Part shown: positions 33,597 to 45,879 of the stretch, piece after piece | Position numbering within the stretch: position 1 is the stretch's first letter | How the letters are laid out: each line of letters opens with the position of its first letter | Assembly: GCA_958510875.1 (NCBI GenBank) | Contig: OY294069.1 | Span: forward strand, 176,000,868 to 176,064,867 | DNA: 64,000 nucleotides | Reading direction: 5' to 3' | DNA from: Endomychus coccineus | Taxonomy: Eukaryota > Arthropoda > Insecta > Coleoptera > Endomychidae | Made by a program: the position numbers and the translations under genes | The notes under the pieces: generated by a model | Told to the model about the DNA's origin: nothing | The model's database searches: none | The model's input: the letters and a program-made list of their open reading frames with translations, nothing else

Positions 33597-34530
33597 AGAA
33601 TTCGGGCGCCAGAGTATTTTAACCAACCAATGAATTATGTATATAACTAGGGGATACAAATAGTCAAGTCCCCAGGTTAAATTAGCCTGAAAGAAAGAAA
33701 TTAAAAGACCTGTACCCAGAATGATTGAAATTTACTAGTGATTGAAATACTAATATTGATACAGTTATGACAGAACTTATATTAATGAGATATGAAGCGA
33801 ATGAATTGAAAATATGAATGGAGGTAATTACTTAAATCATTAAAACAAGTGAACAGTTGAATTTACACAATATACAAATACTCAATTGTTACATAAAACC
33901 AAAATCGGTAGCCTGACCTGCTTGGTTATAGGTTAATACTTCTACTTGATGTAGGGGCTCCTGCCACAGTTGTAATACCGTTTCCACGATTGTACAGCAA
34001 AAATAAATCAGCGACTCCTAAGTAATCTTTTCCACAGCAGATTCAAGGCAACCTCAATACACTTGTTGAATTATCCACAACATAAACAGAAAAAAGGAAC
34101 CCTGAAATCACGAAATGTTCAAACCTCTATTGTTCTATTGTTCTCAGAAGACAGACATGAACAAAATACATAACAATTGTTGAACAAATTAGGACTAGCC
34201 TATGTTCTGTCAGATACCACCTGTGAAGGCAAATTAATTCCTGAAGTCAGTGAATAAATCAAATGGAATTACAAATATATTTACCTCTATCACGATAGGG
34301 TTTTCCTTCCAATAAGACAAACTTTACTTCTGTCCATAACCAGTCACGTTGAAACTAAGTTTTAATCTCCGAAGGTGCATGAATTACTCAAATAATTCCA
34401 ATTATTCCAATCTAAATTGGTGATTTTCTTCCAACGGAAGAATATTCCCAGAATTTGGTTCCAAACACAAGCTTGGTATCACCTCCCTGTTGAAATAACC
34501 TAGCAACGCAATTCTCGCTTGAACGATTGA
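33597..34530 (-). repeat. Repeat X copy 1, main part
   Basis: Reverse-oriented and collinear with 54650-55620. Shared blocks include CCAGAGTATTTTAACCAACC, CAATCATTCTGGGT (in reverse), ATAGGCTAGTCCTAATT (in reverse), and TTATTTCAACAGGGAGGTGA (in reverse at 34475-34500). It is missing the first 200 or so bases of the unit relative to the 54-kb copy. Confidence 0.85.
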
Positions 34531-36480
34531 ACCTAGAATTGTATATATAATTATCCCCAAATAGTATTTAAACATGCACATTTTGATTTATAATTTAGTT
34601 GACTCTGATGATGGCTACTTGGTAGCTGAAAGATACTTCAATAGTATTTTTTATGGATAACGGTGATTATTTCGTATCAATAGGGAAAAAATGAAATTAA
34701 TGTTTTGTTACTAGAATCAATAAAAGCCTAGATTGTGGCAATTTGTATGAGTTGAGAGTACCTAGTTTTGGGAAAATATTTGAACAACCATTCTCAGTAT
34801 TTGATGAAATTGGCTTAGACTATGTAAATTTAAAATATTTTTAGAACCGGTTTTTAAAATGATAATTAATTTGAAACCAGTATTAGAAATACTTCCATGT
34901 CAAAATAATACATAAAAGTTTAAAGGTTATTTGTTTAAAAACCTTCTCTGAACAATCCATAGACTATTCTTGAATCGATATGTCGCAAATTGCTTTCAAA
35001 AATACATAGAGAACGGGAAGATAATAATGTGTTGGGTACACTTTTTTTGAGAAGGTTTTCAACTCAGTTTCAATAATCACTTACTCAAAAATTGAATCAA
35101 TATAACAAGCTTTATAATACTGGGAATAATCTGCATGATTTGTAACGGAACATATTCATAATTAAATATAGAAAGAGGAGAGATTTCATCTCAGCTTTCA
35201 TCGGTTCTAATGTGTAAATTACGAAACACTTTAATTTAGTAAATATACCTATTCGAACGAACCGATGATGTCGGACAAGTTCACGCGAATCGTAATCTCG
35301 TTTGTAAAGCAAGTCAAGTGTTTTGTTTCAAGAATTAATTGTCATTTTTATTCGGAAAGCTCTTTGCTTTTGTTTCTCGTCGGAGCCATTTTGATTTTCC
35401 TAGAATCGCTGTCCAATTATGCGCGCTCAACTGTTTGATAAATGAATTACTCTTTTATAATGTAATTTTCTTAATACTTGCCTCACTGAATAATTGAACA
35501 ACTGTTTTAATGGCCCGCTTTTTCAGCCTACCTAGCTCAGAGGTGGTCTTACTTCATTACTTCAGAACGCTTTTTTACGGTACTTATCATTACATGATAA
35601 TTCTCACTTTTCTCTCGACTTTTAGATGTTATTACAAGTATCTACCGCTATATATTTAATTGTATGACTTTAAGAACCAAAGTCGGTCTTCGTCAAGAAT
35701 TTGAGGCAAAAAGTTCAAATAATATCTCTTATCTATATACAATGTATTTTTCAATAATAATCAGTTTAATATTTCTTAGCGATAAAACGTAAGCCAGGAT
35801 GTTTTTCAAGTTAAAAATATTCATCAAGGGAGTAAAATGTGTTAGCTATGAAAAAACTGTTTGGTAACGGGTTTGAATTTTTTCTTATCCAAAATCATTA
35901 TGAATTTCACACCATTTTTGAGCTGAATTTATTTTTCTGGGAAATACTTATTTTTCTCGGAAAATCAAAATTTCGTTATTCCCGATATGTGATTAATTTA
36001 TTCTAATTCGTTATTAAGGCAATTAAAATAACCCGAAATTTATTGAGGTATTCATAGAGATGTTTTAGATTTCAGCAGGCCACTTCCTGCGTTAAACATC
36101 AGATGACTCAATTCGCATGCTCATAAGTCTCCGGTTATTTTAATTACACTAAATACGACATATAAATTAATAAAAATATTCGGAATGTTTTTTACCAAAT
36201 CCAGTTATTACCAATCTTTTTTTTTTATTATTGTAAGTCATAATCATTCCTATTATAGTCTTTCAGATATTTTTTTATTTCAATACATTATCTGATTCCA
36301 AAACTTACTTTTAATATTATAATATGAGTGATCGACTGAGGAAAAGTAGGTGTTAGAACTTTATTCTCGTATGTGAAAACCTCATCTGAATTATATAAGT
36401 AATATTTTTTCATTTACATTTAATGGAGAATTGATAGAACTGGTTTGCAAATTATTCATCACTATGTTCTAAAACCAATT
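34531..36480. other. AT-rich non-coding stretch with one hammerhead-like two-helix motif
   Basis: No gene recognised. At 34605-34650 there is CTGATGA, a 6-bp helix II (GGCTAC/GTAGCT), GAAA and a 7-bp helix III (AGATACT/AGTATTT), but helix I cannot form. Confidence 0.45.
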
Positions 36481-36485
36481 GATAT

Positions 36486-36930
36486 ACGAGGGCAAAGTGA
36501 AAAGTCCCTGAAAAATGAAACAAGATATGATTTAATTGGTCACAACTTATTTTATTTCTCAACATCATCTCCTTATAGCCCGATACCCATCGTTCAACGT
36601 TTATAATTTTTCGATCCTTTCCAAATAATATGATTTCGGCAATCCTTCAAAATATGCGTTTGTTTCAGTGATGACCCCATCGTTGGAGCCAAATATCTCT
36701 CCTTGGAGCCATTTCTTCGAGTTTGGAAATAAATAAAATCACAGGTGTCCAAATCTGGAGAGTATGGTGGAAGACGAACTAATTCGTAGCGCAATTCATG
36801 CAATATTGCCATTGCGACTACGGACTTGTGCGCCGGTACGTTGTCCTGCTGGAAGATCACTTTTTTCTTTGCCAAATGCGCCCGCTTTCGCTTCAAATCG
36901 GCGTCCAATCGATCCAACAGTTCAAATTAC
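36486..36930 (-). mobile_element. mariner element, 5'-truncated, with 3' terminal repeat
   Basis: The transposase fragment below is followed, on its downstream side, by a plus-strand segment beginning TACGAGGGCAAAGTGAAAAG at 36486. This has the usual look of a mariner terminal inverted repeat next to a TA. The other end is missing: the coding sequence breaks off at about 36920 into AT-rich DNA. Confidence 0.7.
36594..36917 (-). pseudogene. mariner transposase C-terminal half
   Basis: 107-codon frame from the catalytic domain of a mariner (DDD34D-type) transposase, a cut-and-paste enzyme acting in the nucleus. RLDADLKRKRAHLAKKKVIF leads into QQDNVPAHKS (second catalytic aspartate in QDN). Then LRYELVRLPPYSPDLDTCDF contains the YSPDL box and the third catalytic aspartate (CDF). 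After this the expected W-KRF-S-EEVI tail is only partly readable (GSKERYLAPTMGSSLKQTHI), because of a frameshift; the LKDCRNHIIWKGSKNYKR end is out of frame relative to the family. The N-terminal DNA-binding half is absent. A second, unrelated-looking mariner remnant lies at 25.3-25.8 kb. Confidence 0.8.
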
Positions 36931-37079
36931 TAGATTGTTTTATATTAAGTCACCTAATGAGTTTTATCATTAAAAAAGAACTTCACATAATTGTTTATTA
37001 TTAAAAAGTTAGCAGGCTTCAGGATAATAAAAGAATAACAAACCTGAAATGAACGAAACATATAGAAATTATATATAAT

Positions 37080-37515
37080 TTGTAACGTGTAGATTCCACT
37101 TAACGAATTAGAAATGGCCGCTGTAGTACAATCGGTTAACTCCTGGGACGTTAGCTATGCAAGACCGTATATTCTAAGGGTCATGGTTGTTCGGTGTCAG
37201 ATCCGTAGTTACTGCTTCTATTTCGAGGTTGTTGTGTGAGACAACGAGACGCCGGAAAGGAAGAGAAAATGGCATTACTTCTGGTCAATCGTTCAAGCGG
37301 GAAGTGCGTCGCTAGGTTATTTCAACAGGGAAGTGATACCAAGCTTGTATTTGGAACCAAATTCTGGGAATATTCTTCCTTTGAAAGTAAAGACATCAAT
37401 TACCAATTTGGATTGAAATAATTGGAATTAGTTGAGTAATTAATGCACCTCTTCACTGTAGCTGTCGGCAACCAAGTGATAAAATAGAGCTTTTAGTTTA
37501 TCTTCAAGTAAGAGT
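37080..37515 (+). repeat. Repeat X copy 2, internally deleted
   Basis: Collinear with the start of the 54-kb copy (TGTAACGTGTA, then AGAAATGGCCGCTGTA, CAATCGGTTAACTCCTG, TTCTATTTCGAGGT, TTATTTCAACAGGGA) up to about 37445. There GATGCACC-type sequence jumps to CTTCACTGTAGCTG of the 3' end, skipping some 850 bases. The 3' end matches 30188-30270 in reverse. Confidence 0.85.
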
Positions 37516-38595
37516 AAATTGTAACCCTTACAGGTTGTATAGATATTTCAGTGGGCTATACAGTATAAAAAAATTAGATTATCTTCAGTGTCAAAAAAAG
37601 TGAGGTTATGTTTCTAGCTTTGTTATTAGATGTTTAATTTCTTTTCTAGCATCGTATTCTGAAAATTTGGATAAAGTTAGACAGGAAAAACATTTTTTTC
37701 CAGTTAAAACATCTTAAAATTAAGAAAACGAGGATACAAGATAAGAAACGGCATCATGTAGAAGAAATCTCGGGCGTAGACAGAATAAGTTTTACATTTT
37801 TATAGGGTTGGTACACGGTCCAAGTGCACTATGAATATTTCATTATATTGTTCTTTAACAGCCATCTCTAGATTACTTTCTTGCGTGTTTTGTAAAAATA
37901 AAATGTTTGGAATCCGATAACACGGTTAATTTGTCGGAATTTTATTGCCGAGACGTTACACGAGCAGATATAGCGGTACGGAATAACAAATCTGCGGATC
38001 AGCTATTACACGATGGGGGCTATATGAAAGTTTAAGAGGGCAAGGGCCCCTTGTGGCGGATACTAAACTTTGATATTGTTTTATTTGCTGCCCTCGCGCG
38101 GGTCAACCGGTAACTAAATTAGTTTGCTGGTCCGATTTGTATTCCGGTATTGCCCGTATTTCGTTATTGCCAAGGGAAATGCTAGTTTTCAGTTAACTCT
38201 CTGACTTTTCCTTTGTACAAATGTACATGTCAAACTATAAAACCCACTATCTACAACGCAAGACGCGCCCCCTTTCCACTCCCCTTTAGTTAATACAGAA
38301 TTAATTACAGTTTACATTGTTACGTCTGGAGAATAATTGCATTTTTATCACATGGGCTAATGAATCTTATTAAAATCTAATAGGTGTCCAAAAAGGTTCA
38401 ACATTTTACAACATAGACATTTCCACTGCTGTGGCAAACACCGAAGCACGTCCAACAATAGAGTCTCAAGATTGAGATGGGACTTCACTTGCACCCCCAT
38501 TGTGTTTCAAACTTCGGTGTGGCACAACTAGTATTTCCCTTCCATCGGAAATCTATACTATCCATCAGTAGTACTGCTTATATTAGATATAAATA
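37516..38595. other. Non-coding stretch, nothing recognised
   Basis: Mixed composition with some GC-richer patches (about 37930-38130). No ORF or repeat structure that I can support. Confidence 0.35.
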
Positions 38596-38599
38596 GATT

Positions 38600-38770
38600 A
38601 TAAAGGACTGGCCCACAGTGGGGCACACCAGAACACCATCATATTTCACTGTTTGAGTTCTTCTCCCAATAAGCAAGTCAGCAACCCAACTCAGAATTGA
38701 ATTTCCCACTCCAAAACAACTAAATTCACAGTGGGCAGCAGCATTATTTGAGGCAAGTAACGAGAAAATA
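38600..38770 (-). pseudogene. LINE RT fragment (fingers/palm junction)
   Basis: Minus-strand reading CFGVGNSILSWVADLLIGRR and TQTVKYDGVLVCPTVGQ matches the block between the first catalytic aspartate region and the GVPQGS box in non-LTR RTs (GF-nSLL-W--SYL-gRtQ-V). It breaks off exactly where the GVPQGS box should begin. It borders the 308-bp tandem array. Confidence 0.65.
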
Positions 38771-38849
38771 TTGATATTCAAAATTTCACTGGAATAGTCG
38801 AAAAATAGATGAATTATCACGAAAAACAAATATAATAAATTATCATGCC

Positions 38850-40137
38850 TGAATTTTCCCAATGCCCCAAATAAATACACTATAAAATGACCCGGAATTG
38901 GTATCCACAACCTTCTGAGATCAGATAGAACATGTTCCCTCAGTTACATGAACGTTAGAGAAGTTTAGCATTTTCTTAAATTTCGTGAGGGGTAAGTATG
39001 AAAAAATAGTGAATTTGGTCGATCTCATGGATTCCGATATAACGCCGTCATAATACACTCTAATTGATGAGAAAATCGATTCTATCATTAGTTTTCACCT
39101 CAGACACTGAGGAAACATGTTGCAGCGTTCCCAAACCGTCAATTTTCGCCATCCCTTGGATAAATACGCTAATAAAATCAGATTTAACGTGATTAATACA
39201 CCCGAAATTGGTATCCACAACCTTCTGAGATCAGATAGAACAAATTCCATCAGTTACATGAACCTTCGGGAACTTTCGTATTTTCTCAATTTTCATAAGG
39301 GGTAAGTATGAAAAAATAGTGAATTTGGTTGATCTCATGGATTCCGATATAACGCCGTCTAATACACTCCGATTGATGAGGAATTCGATTCTACCATTAG
39401 TTTTCACCTCAGATGCCGAGGAAAATGTTGTAGCGTTGCCAAATCCTGAATTTTCGCCATCCCCTAAATAAATATACTATAAAATGAGATGTAACATAAT
39501 TAATACACCCGTAATCGATATCCACAACCTTCTGAGATCAGATAGAACATGTTCCCCCAGTTACGTGAACCTTCGGAAATTCTCGCATTTGGTCAAATTT
39601 CGTAAGGGGTAAGTATGAAAAAATAGTGAATTTGGTCGATCTCATCGATTCTGTTATAACCGCTCCATAATACTTTCTCATGGATGATAAATTCGATTCT
39701 ACCATTAGTTTTCACCTCAGATGGCGAGGAAAAAGGTTGCAGCGTTGCGAAATCCTGAATTTATGCTATCCCTTAAATAAATAAATTATACATCCAGATT
39801 TAACTTAATTAATACACCCGTAATTCGTATCCACAACCTTTTGAGATCAGATAGAACAAGTTCCCTCAGTTACATGAACCTTAGGGAATTTTCGCATTAT
39901 CTCAAATTTCGTAAGGGGTAATAAGTATGGAAAAATAGTGAATTTGGTCGATGTCATCGATTCTGCTATAACCGCTTCATAATACACTCTCATGGATGAT
40001 AAATTAGATTCTACCATTAGTTTTCACCTCAGATGCCGAGGAAACATGTTTGCAGCGTTGCGAAATCCAGAATTTTTGCCATCCCTTAAATAAATACACT
40101 ATAAAATCAGGTTTACCATAGTCAATACACCCGTGAT
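38850..40137. repeat. Tandem array, about four units of about 308 bp
   Basis: The landmark GGTAAGTATG starts at 38991, 39301 and 39608, with a variant (GGTAATAAGTATGG) at 39917, giving spacings of 310, 307 and 309. Other unit landmarks are GTATCCACAACCTT, GAGATCAGATAGAACA, AGTTACATGAAC and CCATTAGTTTTCACCTCAGA. Units are roughly 85-90 percent alike by eye. The array starts part-way through a unit near 38850 and ends at about 40137, where a Penelope-like fragment begins. Confidence 0.9.
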
Positions 40138-40139
40138 GT

Positions 40140-40300
40140 CGTGACCTGGGCTTAAAATATGCTCGGCTAATGCTGAGTTAGACTTAAAATGTTCCTTCTA
40201 GTTTGACCCACATAGCATTTTGAAGACGACTCACAATCGATTTTGTAAATCCCGGATTTGTCGAAGTTCTCATTGTATGTTTTGATAATGAACTGTAAAG
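40140..40300 (-). pseudogene. Penelope-like GIY-YIG nuclease fragment
   Basis: Minus strand reads NFDKSGIYKIDCESSSKCYV followed by GQTRRNIL. GIY and YVG are the two nuclease core motifs and the R-N after Q-T fits the family. The second and third conserved cysteines read as SS, which may be a loss of the metal-binding cysteines. It is clearly the same family as 28295-28445 and keeps a serine codon where that copy has a stop. No RT is attached. Confidence 0.75.
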
Positions 40301-41785
40301 TTCGAAATTGGAATCAACTTTCTATTAAATAGAGTGATATTTATCAAAGTAGCAGTTCTTGTTTTTATCTGTAAAAATGGATTGTGACAAAGTAACGGGC
40401 AGCTTCATTAAAATTCCAGAAATTTTGGTTTTTAATTTTATAAATTGGTTGAACTCGCCTGACCGGGAGCTTCAAGGAAGCTTTTCCTGAAATATGGCTC
40501 ATTATCTACTGAACACCATGTATACTTGGTAAAACTGAACGTAATACTATGAGAAATCAAGTGTTATAGATACCTATTACTTTCAAGGTGTATTTATTAT
40601 AAATTTGCAATGAAACTGCTTTAGGTATGTGGAGCATGTTTCAACCCATTAAAAACAGCTCAACGGTGTAACATCAAATAGGACTTGATAGAAAGTCTAG
40701 CATAAAATTGTAGGAACGCGTAAGTGTGAGTGGATATGTCATTTGTAATTTGGCAAGAATCGTAGGATAACATCGTAAAGCGACCTGCAAGCGCGGCAGA
40801 AAGGGCAAAGAGAGAAACTCCAGGAGTTATAGAGGCAACCAAAAGAAGCTAATCCCGCAGAGTAATAAAAAGCAGACACTATCAGCTCGAACAATTCAGT
40901 GAGCTTTCAAAGATTTATAAAAACCCTTAAACATAACAATAGCGCGGCAGTTGGCATCGCATAAAACAAAACCTAACCGCTATTTCTTACTTCAATTTAC
41001 CGTGCTGCTCATTTGTTTCCGCGCCATGTTTGAAAAATTGATGTGACGTCGACAAAGATAAAAGACGAGTAATCAGATCGAGCCGGCGATAAGGGATTCG
41101 AGCGCGAGCGCAACAGAGATAGATGTCAATTGTTTCGCGTGAGCTATGACTTGCCAACCAACCGCATGTAAGAACGATGGCGTAGAGAATAAAACAACAG
41201 AACGACTGCACAATACACCGCTTGAATACGGAATCAACAATAGGTAGCCCATACAGATGTAATACTTAACGATCGCATACACTCCCAGGACGAATGGGTT
41301 TTCGAATTTTCGCTACACCTTCATACTTGAAACAGCAAAATTAATATCTGCAATCTTGTAGTTGAAACGTAGGTAGTCGATTAATTGCTGAATGTAAGAA
41401 CCATATTTGGATGCAAAATTTATTTATTCTTCACGAAAATACTATAAAAAGGTGGGCAAAAATGCCCTCTAATTAGTCAAGAGATTTGTGAGGTCAATAT
41501 TCCACAAATAAAGACTAACGCGTGTGTCTTCCGTCGAATTTGGACCTGTTTTAAGTGATTTTTGAGTAAGTTTTCTTAATTTCAATGAGGTAGCGCGAGA
41601 TGCTTCAAATTCAGAATCGAAACAGAAAGACATAACAATAACAGGGCCTGAACATAAATTTTATAAGAGCTGTTTAGTGCCCATAATGTAGATCCATAAC
41701 AATAACTGCCCCTTACAAATTATTCTTTAATGTCCTTTAATCTGCTTGGTAATATTTAGAGGCGTTCGAAGTACTTAGTAGAAAG
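40301..41785. other. Non-coding stretch, nothing recognised
   Basis: Open frames at 40660-40842 and 40987-41282 (minus) show no motif. Composition between 40780 and 41290 is less AT-rich than average, so an unrecognised exon cannot be excluded. Confidence 0.35.
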
Positions 41786-41969
41786 TCATTTTGATGTGGC
41801 TGCCACTGAGAGAATCTTCTTCTGATGACGATTACACAAGGATCGAGTTCCATGATGATGATAAAATCTTATCTGACGACGAAAATGTTTGCCACGGTTA
41901 TGGCGAAAATTCCAATACCACCAATAAGCTATCGATTGGATTCAGTGTGTTAGGTGTTTCAATTTTCCT

Positions 41970-42864
41970 GGAAAGCAGGAGCCTCTTCTCTTGTGCGGAG
42001 CCTGAAAACCGCCACCAGGCACGTTCCCAGGTGGCGGATAGGGGAATGCTCATGGCCCTGTTGCCAGCAGGGTCAAGTGTAGGAGTAGACCCAGGCCCTG
42101 GATAGATTATGGGACTCCCAGTTACATGTTCTTGAGAAGAAGGTGACGGGTAGATTGCGGCGGATACGTAGAACCATATGTTCCGGAAGAGTAAGTTATC
42201 CCATCATAGATAACTCACTGAAACATACAGGAAATATCCAAAAAGCGATATAATACTAAAGCCACTTTCCTTAATATTGGGAACAAACAATATTTTGGTA
42301 CAAAACAGAAACACCACAGGAAACACTCATAGCGAGATTAAGTACTGGAAACACAGAAGCCGTAACATCGGTAAAAACGAAACCCATAGGAAAAATTTAA
42401 AAAGTGATTAAGTACTAAAGCCACAGGTACCTTAATATTGGGAAAACGAAACATATAGCAAGTTATCCACAGAGAGATAAATCACTAAGACTAAAAATAC
42501 GTAAAATTGGGCATCAACCATATTACGGTATAAACATAAGAACTTAGAGACACAAAACGTAACATCAAAGTAAATACGAACGTGAACATCAACGTATACA
42601 ACAATGTAGATATTGACGTTTAATCAACATGAATATCACCATGAAACATCAAAGGAAACTCACATCGATATAACATCGAGAAACGTAAGAGAAAGACGCA
42701 GTCCATATTCTGAAGTAATGCGATAAGCGGTTCCGGGGTTTGGATGAAGATCGGAGAGGTTTTAGCAGGTATGCTATAATATAGAGTGAGTCCTGCACTA
42801 CCTGAAGTGATAGATAAATAAAGGTGACGGTGTGCTTAAAGCATTTGCTCTCCAAAAAAAAAAA
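41970..42864 (+). mobile_element. Poly-A-tailed non-autonomous retroelement, R1-LINE-like tail
   Basis: Begins in a GC-rich segment (ACCGCCACCAGGCACGTTCC, with GGTGGCGG pairing to CCGCCACC) that resembles LINE 5' untranslated sequence. It continues through an AT-rich, non-coding middle with loosely repeated AAACATA/ATATTGGGAA blocks, and ends in a run of 12-13 adenines at about 42853-42864. The sequence AGTGAGTCCTGCACTACC-GAAGTGATAGAT before the tail is shared with 18622-18652. There is no RT. The 5' limit is uncertain. Confidence 0.55.
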
Positions 42865-43139
42865 AGTGTTTCAATTTAAGCTGCCCGATCTCTCCCGAGC
42901 TAGTACCTCATTTTATTTTGAAGTGTTACGGTGCATATATGTCGGGGTTATCAGGGAAAGATGTACCAGAGGGACCGTACAAAATATGAGCATGTAGGAA
43001 ATATAAAATGTATATAGGTAGGTATTTATTTTTGGAAAATATCACAATGTATATGGAACACTTTAAAACTTGACCATTGCATAGTCCCATATCATAATAT
43101 AGTCTACCCTAACTTATTTCTGCTTATAAATTGTTTTTA

Positions 43140-43530
43140 TTTGTTCGTTTTGAACTTTCGCCAAAGCAATTTGGTAGAAATTCCATTTCCAGTTCATTCG
43201 CTCTCCTAACCAAAGATGATGGAAAACTGGCTACTACACCACAACAAAAAGGAAATTTCACTTTGGATTCACAAGGGAAGAACCCTTCTAATATTGCCGC
43301 TATCGATAGACATATGCCTTAATTTAGGTGCATTCTCAATACCAAAAAGTCCATGGGGCCAGAAGGAATTCCACCTGTCGTTCTCAATTAGCACCAGTTT
43401 TCCGCAGGTTTTTTACCCTTTCATACTAACTTGGTGTCTGTCCATTCAGCTGGAAGACAGCTAGAGAGTTCACTTCAGAAATATTTCTATGGATGAAATT
43501 GACTTCGACATTACATGGAATTTCGTCCAT
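43140..43530 (+). pseudogene. LINE family A, N-terminal RT fragment
   Basis: Readable blocks: KGNFTLDSQGKNPSNIA, DRHMP, then in another frame KKSMGPEGIPPVVL (the K-SGPDGIP-VLK box at the entrance of RT), and FPAGFLP-like and LVSVHSAGRQLESS segments corresponding to FPSSWK-A in frame-shifted form. The same CAPVLSPV to SSWK-A segment is visible at 1225-1340. Four or more frame changes occur in 400 bases. Confidence 0.7.
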
Positions 43531-45175
43531 GAAAAGCTACTCACTTAAACTTTTGCAATGTAAATCGGTGCTGTGTTAGAAACGAAAGTAGAATTGATTG
43601 TATTAGCTCTAGAGTAGTATTGATCTATGTTATAGATGTAGAACACATTTTGTTCAATTTACCCTTAATATAACGAGCTTTCTGATATCGCTTAATAATT
43701 GATAAGGAGCGTTTTATACAAATGGCAGAACGAATTTAAGCCAGTTAAATTTGAGGGTGAGCTTGCATATCAAAACGTTCCCCCAGAGCGTAGGATATGC
43801 TACCTATTGTTTCGTGGCACAGAGACCACTTTTCCGGAAAATCGAACATTTTACGTGGAAATTTCATCCTGCACACGGCCTACAATGAATTGACATTTTT
43901 ATTTGACTGTCAATTATTCGAATTCTATAATATTTAATGCGATTGAACTTACGCCGCGTTACAAATAACAGGGACATCGAAAGTGTCACCATTTATGATT
44001 ATTTATTAATTTAGTATCATATTCACTGAATTCGTTGCGTGTGGCTCAGAGTGAAGCCACATTTGCAAATTGTAAATAAACTGTCTAATGAGGGGACTGA
44101 CGGAATATCTTAGCACTCTTTCTTTTTGCAATAACACCCTTACCAGACTATATTTCTTTCTACAAAGCTACCCAGCCTCAACTGTTTGATATTTCATGAA
44201 GAAGAACAATTTTGGCACTTCACCAATTGCAGCTTTGCTACGATCCTCCACTGTAACATTCAGGTTGTAGGGTATTCCAATTTCCCCCAAACATCTCCTT
44301 CTCCGTTTCAAAACACTCATAATTATGTTAATCTTGATACCTTTGTTCCTAACCAGCTATCAACCTCAGGTTTGATAGACATCTTCACTTCGTCCCTTGT
44401 TGTCCAATAAATTCATTTTTTGTTACTCAACCACGTTATGTAACCAACAACTGTGTACGAATAAATCACGAATAGATACCGCAGAGATTGCTTCATTCAT
44501 CTACATCGAATAACTAGAAGATTGACTGAACAGGATTCGAGGGCTTCGAAAAATTCACTATATCATTCCAATTATTGATAATCAGTAATTGGATTTCTTG
44601 GTTCAACGTTTTCAGCCGCATTTTCAACCAATGAAACGGCCTTAAATGTGCCACTCACACAATTCTCCATTCCGAATATTTGACAGCTGAATTGCCACGA
44701 ATTAATTAATAAGAATCAAGTTTGTGATTTAATTCATGAATTAATTAGAATGACTTTTTTAAAAAGTCAAATTTTCCAAAGGGGACAAACTGCATTATCA
44801 ACTTCCAATTGGAATATCCGATGGCATTATAGCAACCGGAACCGAGTAGCAATAAAATTCTTGACAACTGTGCAGCGCCCACAGCACAATACAATGCATC
44901 AGGCCCGCGCGTCGACGTCGGGGAACGAATTACAGAAAATAAACCGAATCAATAAGGGGATACCCAGGCAGAATGTTATCGTAAAATTTGACCGGGACTG
45001 CTTCCATGGCCTGCACTATTCGCCTGAAATCGACTAATGTCTTTCTGTGTTTCTGTAACTTTCGAAAGGGGGTTAGTTTTTGGAATAAAACGCCAAGACT
45101 GGTAAACATTAATTCTCGACATCCATCATTATGAATCATACAACGAATTCCCAGGTGATGATCTATAGATTTAAG
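43531..45175. other. Non-coding stretch, nothing recognised
   Basis: Open frames at 43699-43893, 44186-44410 and 44750-45037 have no recognisable motif. No RNA gene seen. Confidence 0.35.
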
Positions 45176-45179
45176 TTGT

Positions 45180-45420
45180 CTTGGTCTCCAGGGATCCTGA
45201 AAATGGGTAATTTGGGGAACTTTTTGAGTGGATTAATCGTGATCAGTGACCTCAAACCCCCCGAAAGCGAGAATTTGTTGCACGTTATGGAAAAAAATTT
45301 ACGAATTTTCAGAAGAAGACCTAGTTCTTCAGGTCCCCAAGGACCTCAGATGATCCTAGGTATTTTCTGAAAGTTTTTGGATATATTATTCCTCATCAGA
45401 GACGTTGATAACCACACTAC
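45180..45420. repeat. Dispersed GATCAC-type repeat piece
   Basis: GGATTAATCGTGATCAGTGACCTC with a following AGACCTAGTTCTTCAG segment belongs to the loose repeat family also seen at 22440-22690 and 24570-24760, judged by the shared GTGATCAGTGACC block and the CCCC-GAA-A that follows. Confidence 0.4.
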
Positions 45421-45874
45421 ACCAATTGACAAACATTAAAATAAGATTTTTAATGAAATTCATCGAAATTCAGGGCATCAGAACCCTGATACTTCGGAGA
45501 TCGTCCAATGTGTAAAGTTCGAGAAATCTAACAGTGAATGTGGTACATCGTGTGATTCCTTACTGGAACATCTATTCATAGATGGCGTGAGATAGTTTTG
45601 GTAGTTTTACCATGTTGTTGAACTATAAATTTGTGACGTTACTGATCAATCTGAACTAGAAAGACTTTATCATTGTTGTTTGGCAAAATGCAACATGAGA
45701 TAAATGAGTATATATCAATTTATTTCTAATTCTCTTACATTGGTAGGAATTTTGGACACTTCTGTGGGTGAAATGTCATGCGTATACATTTTTTTAGACG
45801 AATTGCTACACTTGCTCTTTGCTACGTGAGGGATGTGAAAAGGGATCAATATAAGAAGCCACTGGATCTTGTCA

Positions 45875-45879
45875 ATCCG
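45875..45879. repeat. copia target-site duplication (ATCCG), low-coordinate side
   Basis: ATCCG here and at 49299-49303 flank the copia element exactly; five bases is the duplication length expected for copia-type integrases. Confidence 0.9.

Noticed and set aside
41791..42105. 104-codon frame starting with an acidic serine/aspartate-rich segment, possibly a piggyBac-like N-terminus
   Set aside because: Only the first 35 residues look non-random and the rest runs into retroelement untranslated sequence; no transposase motif.
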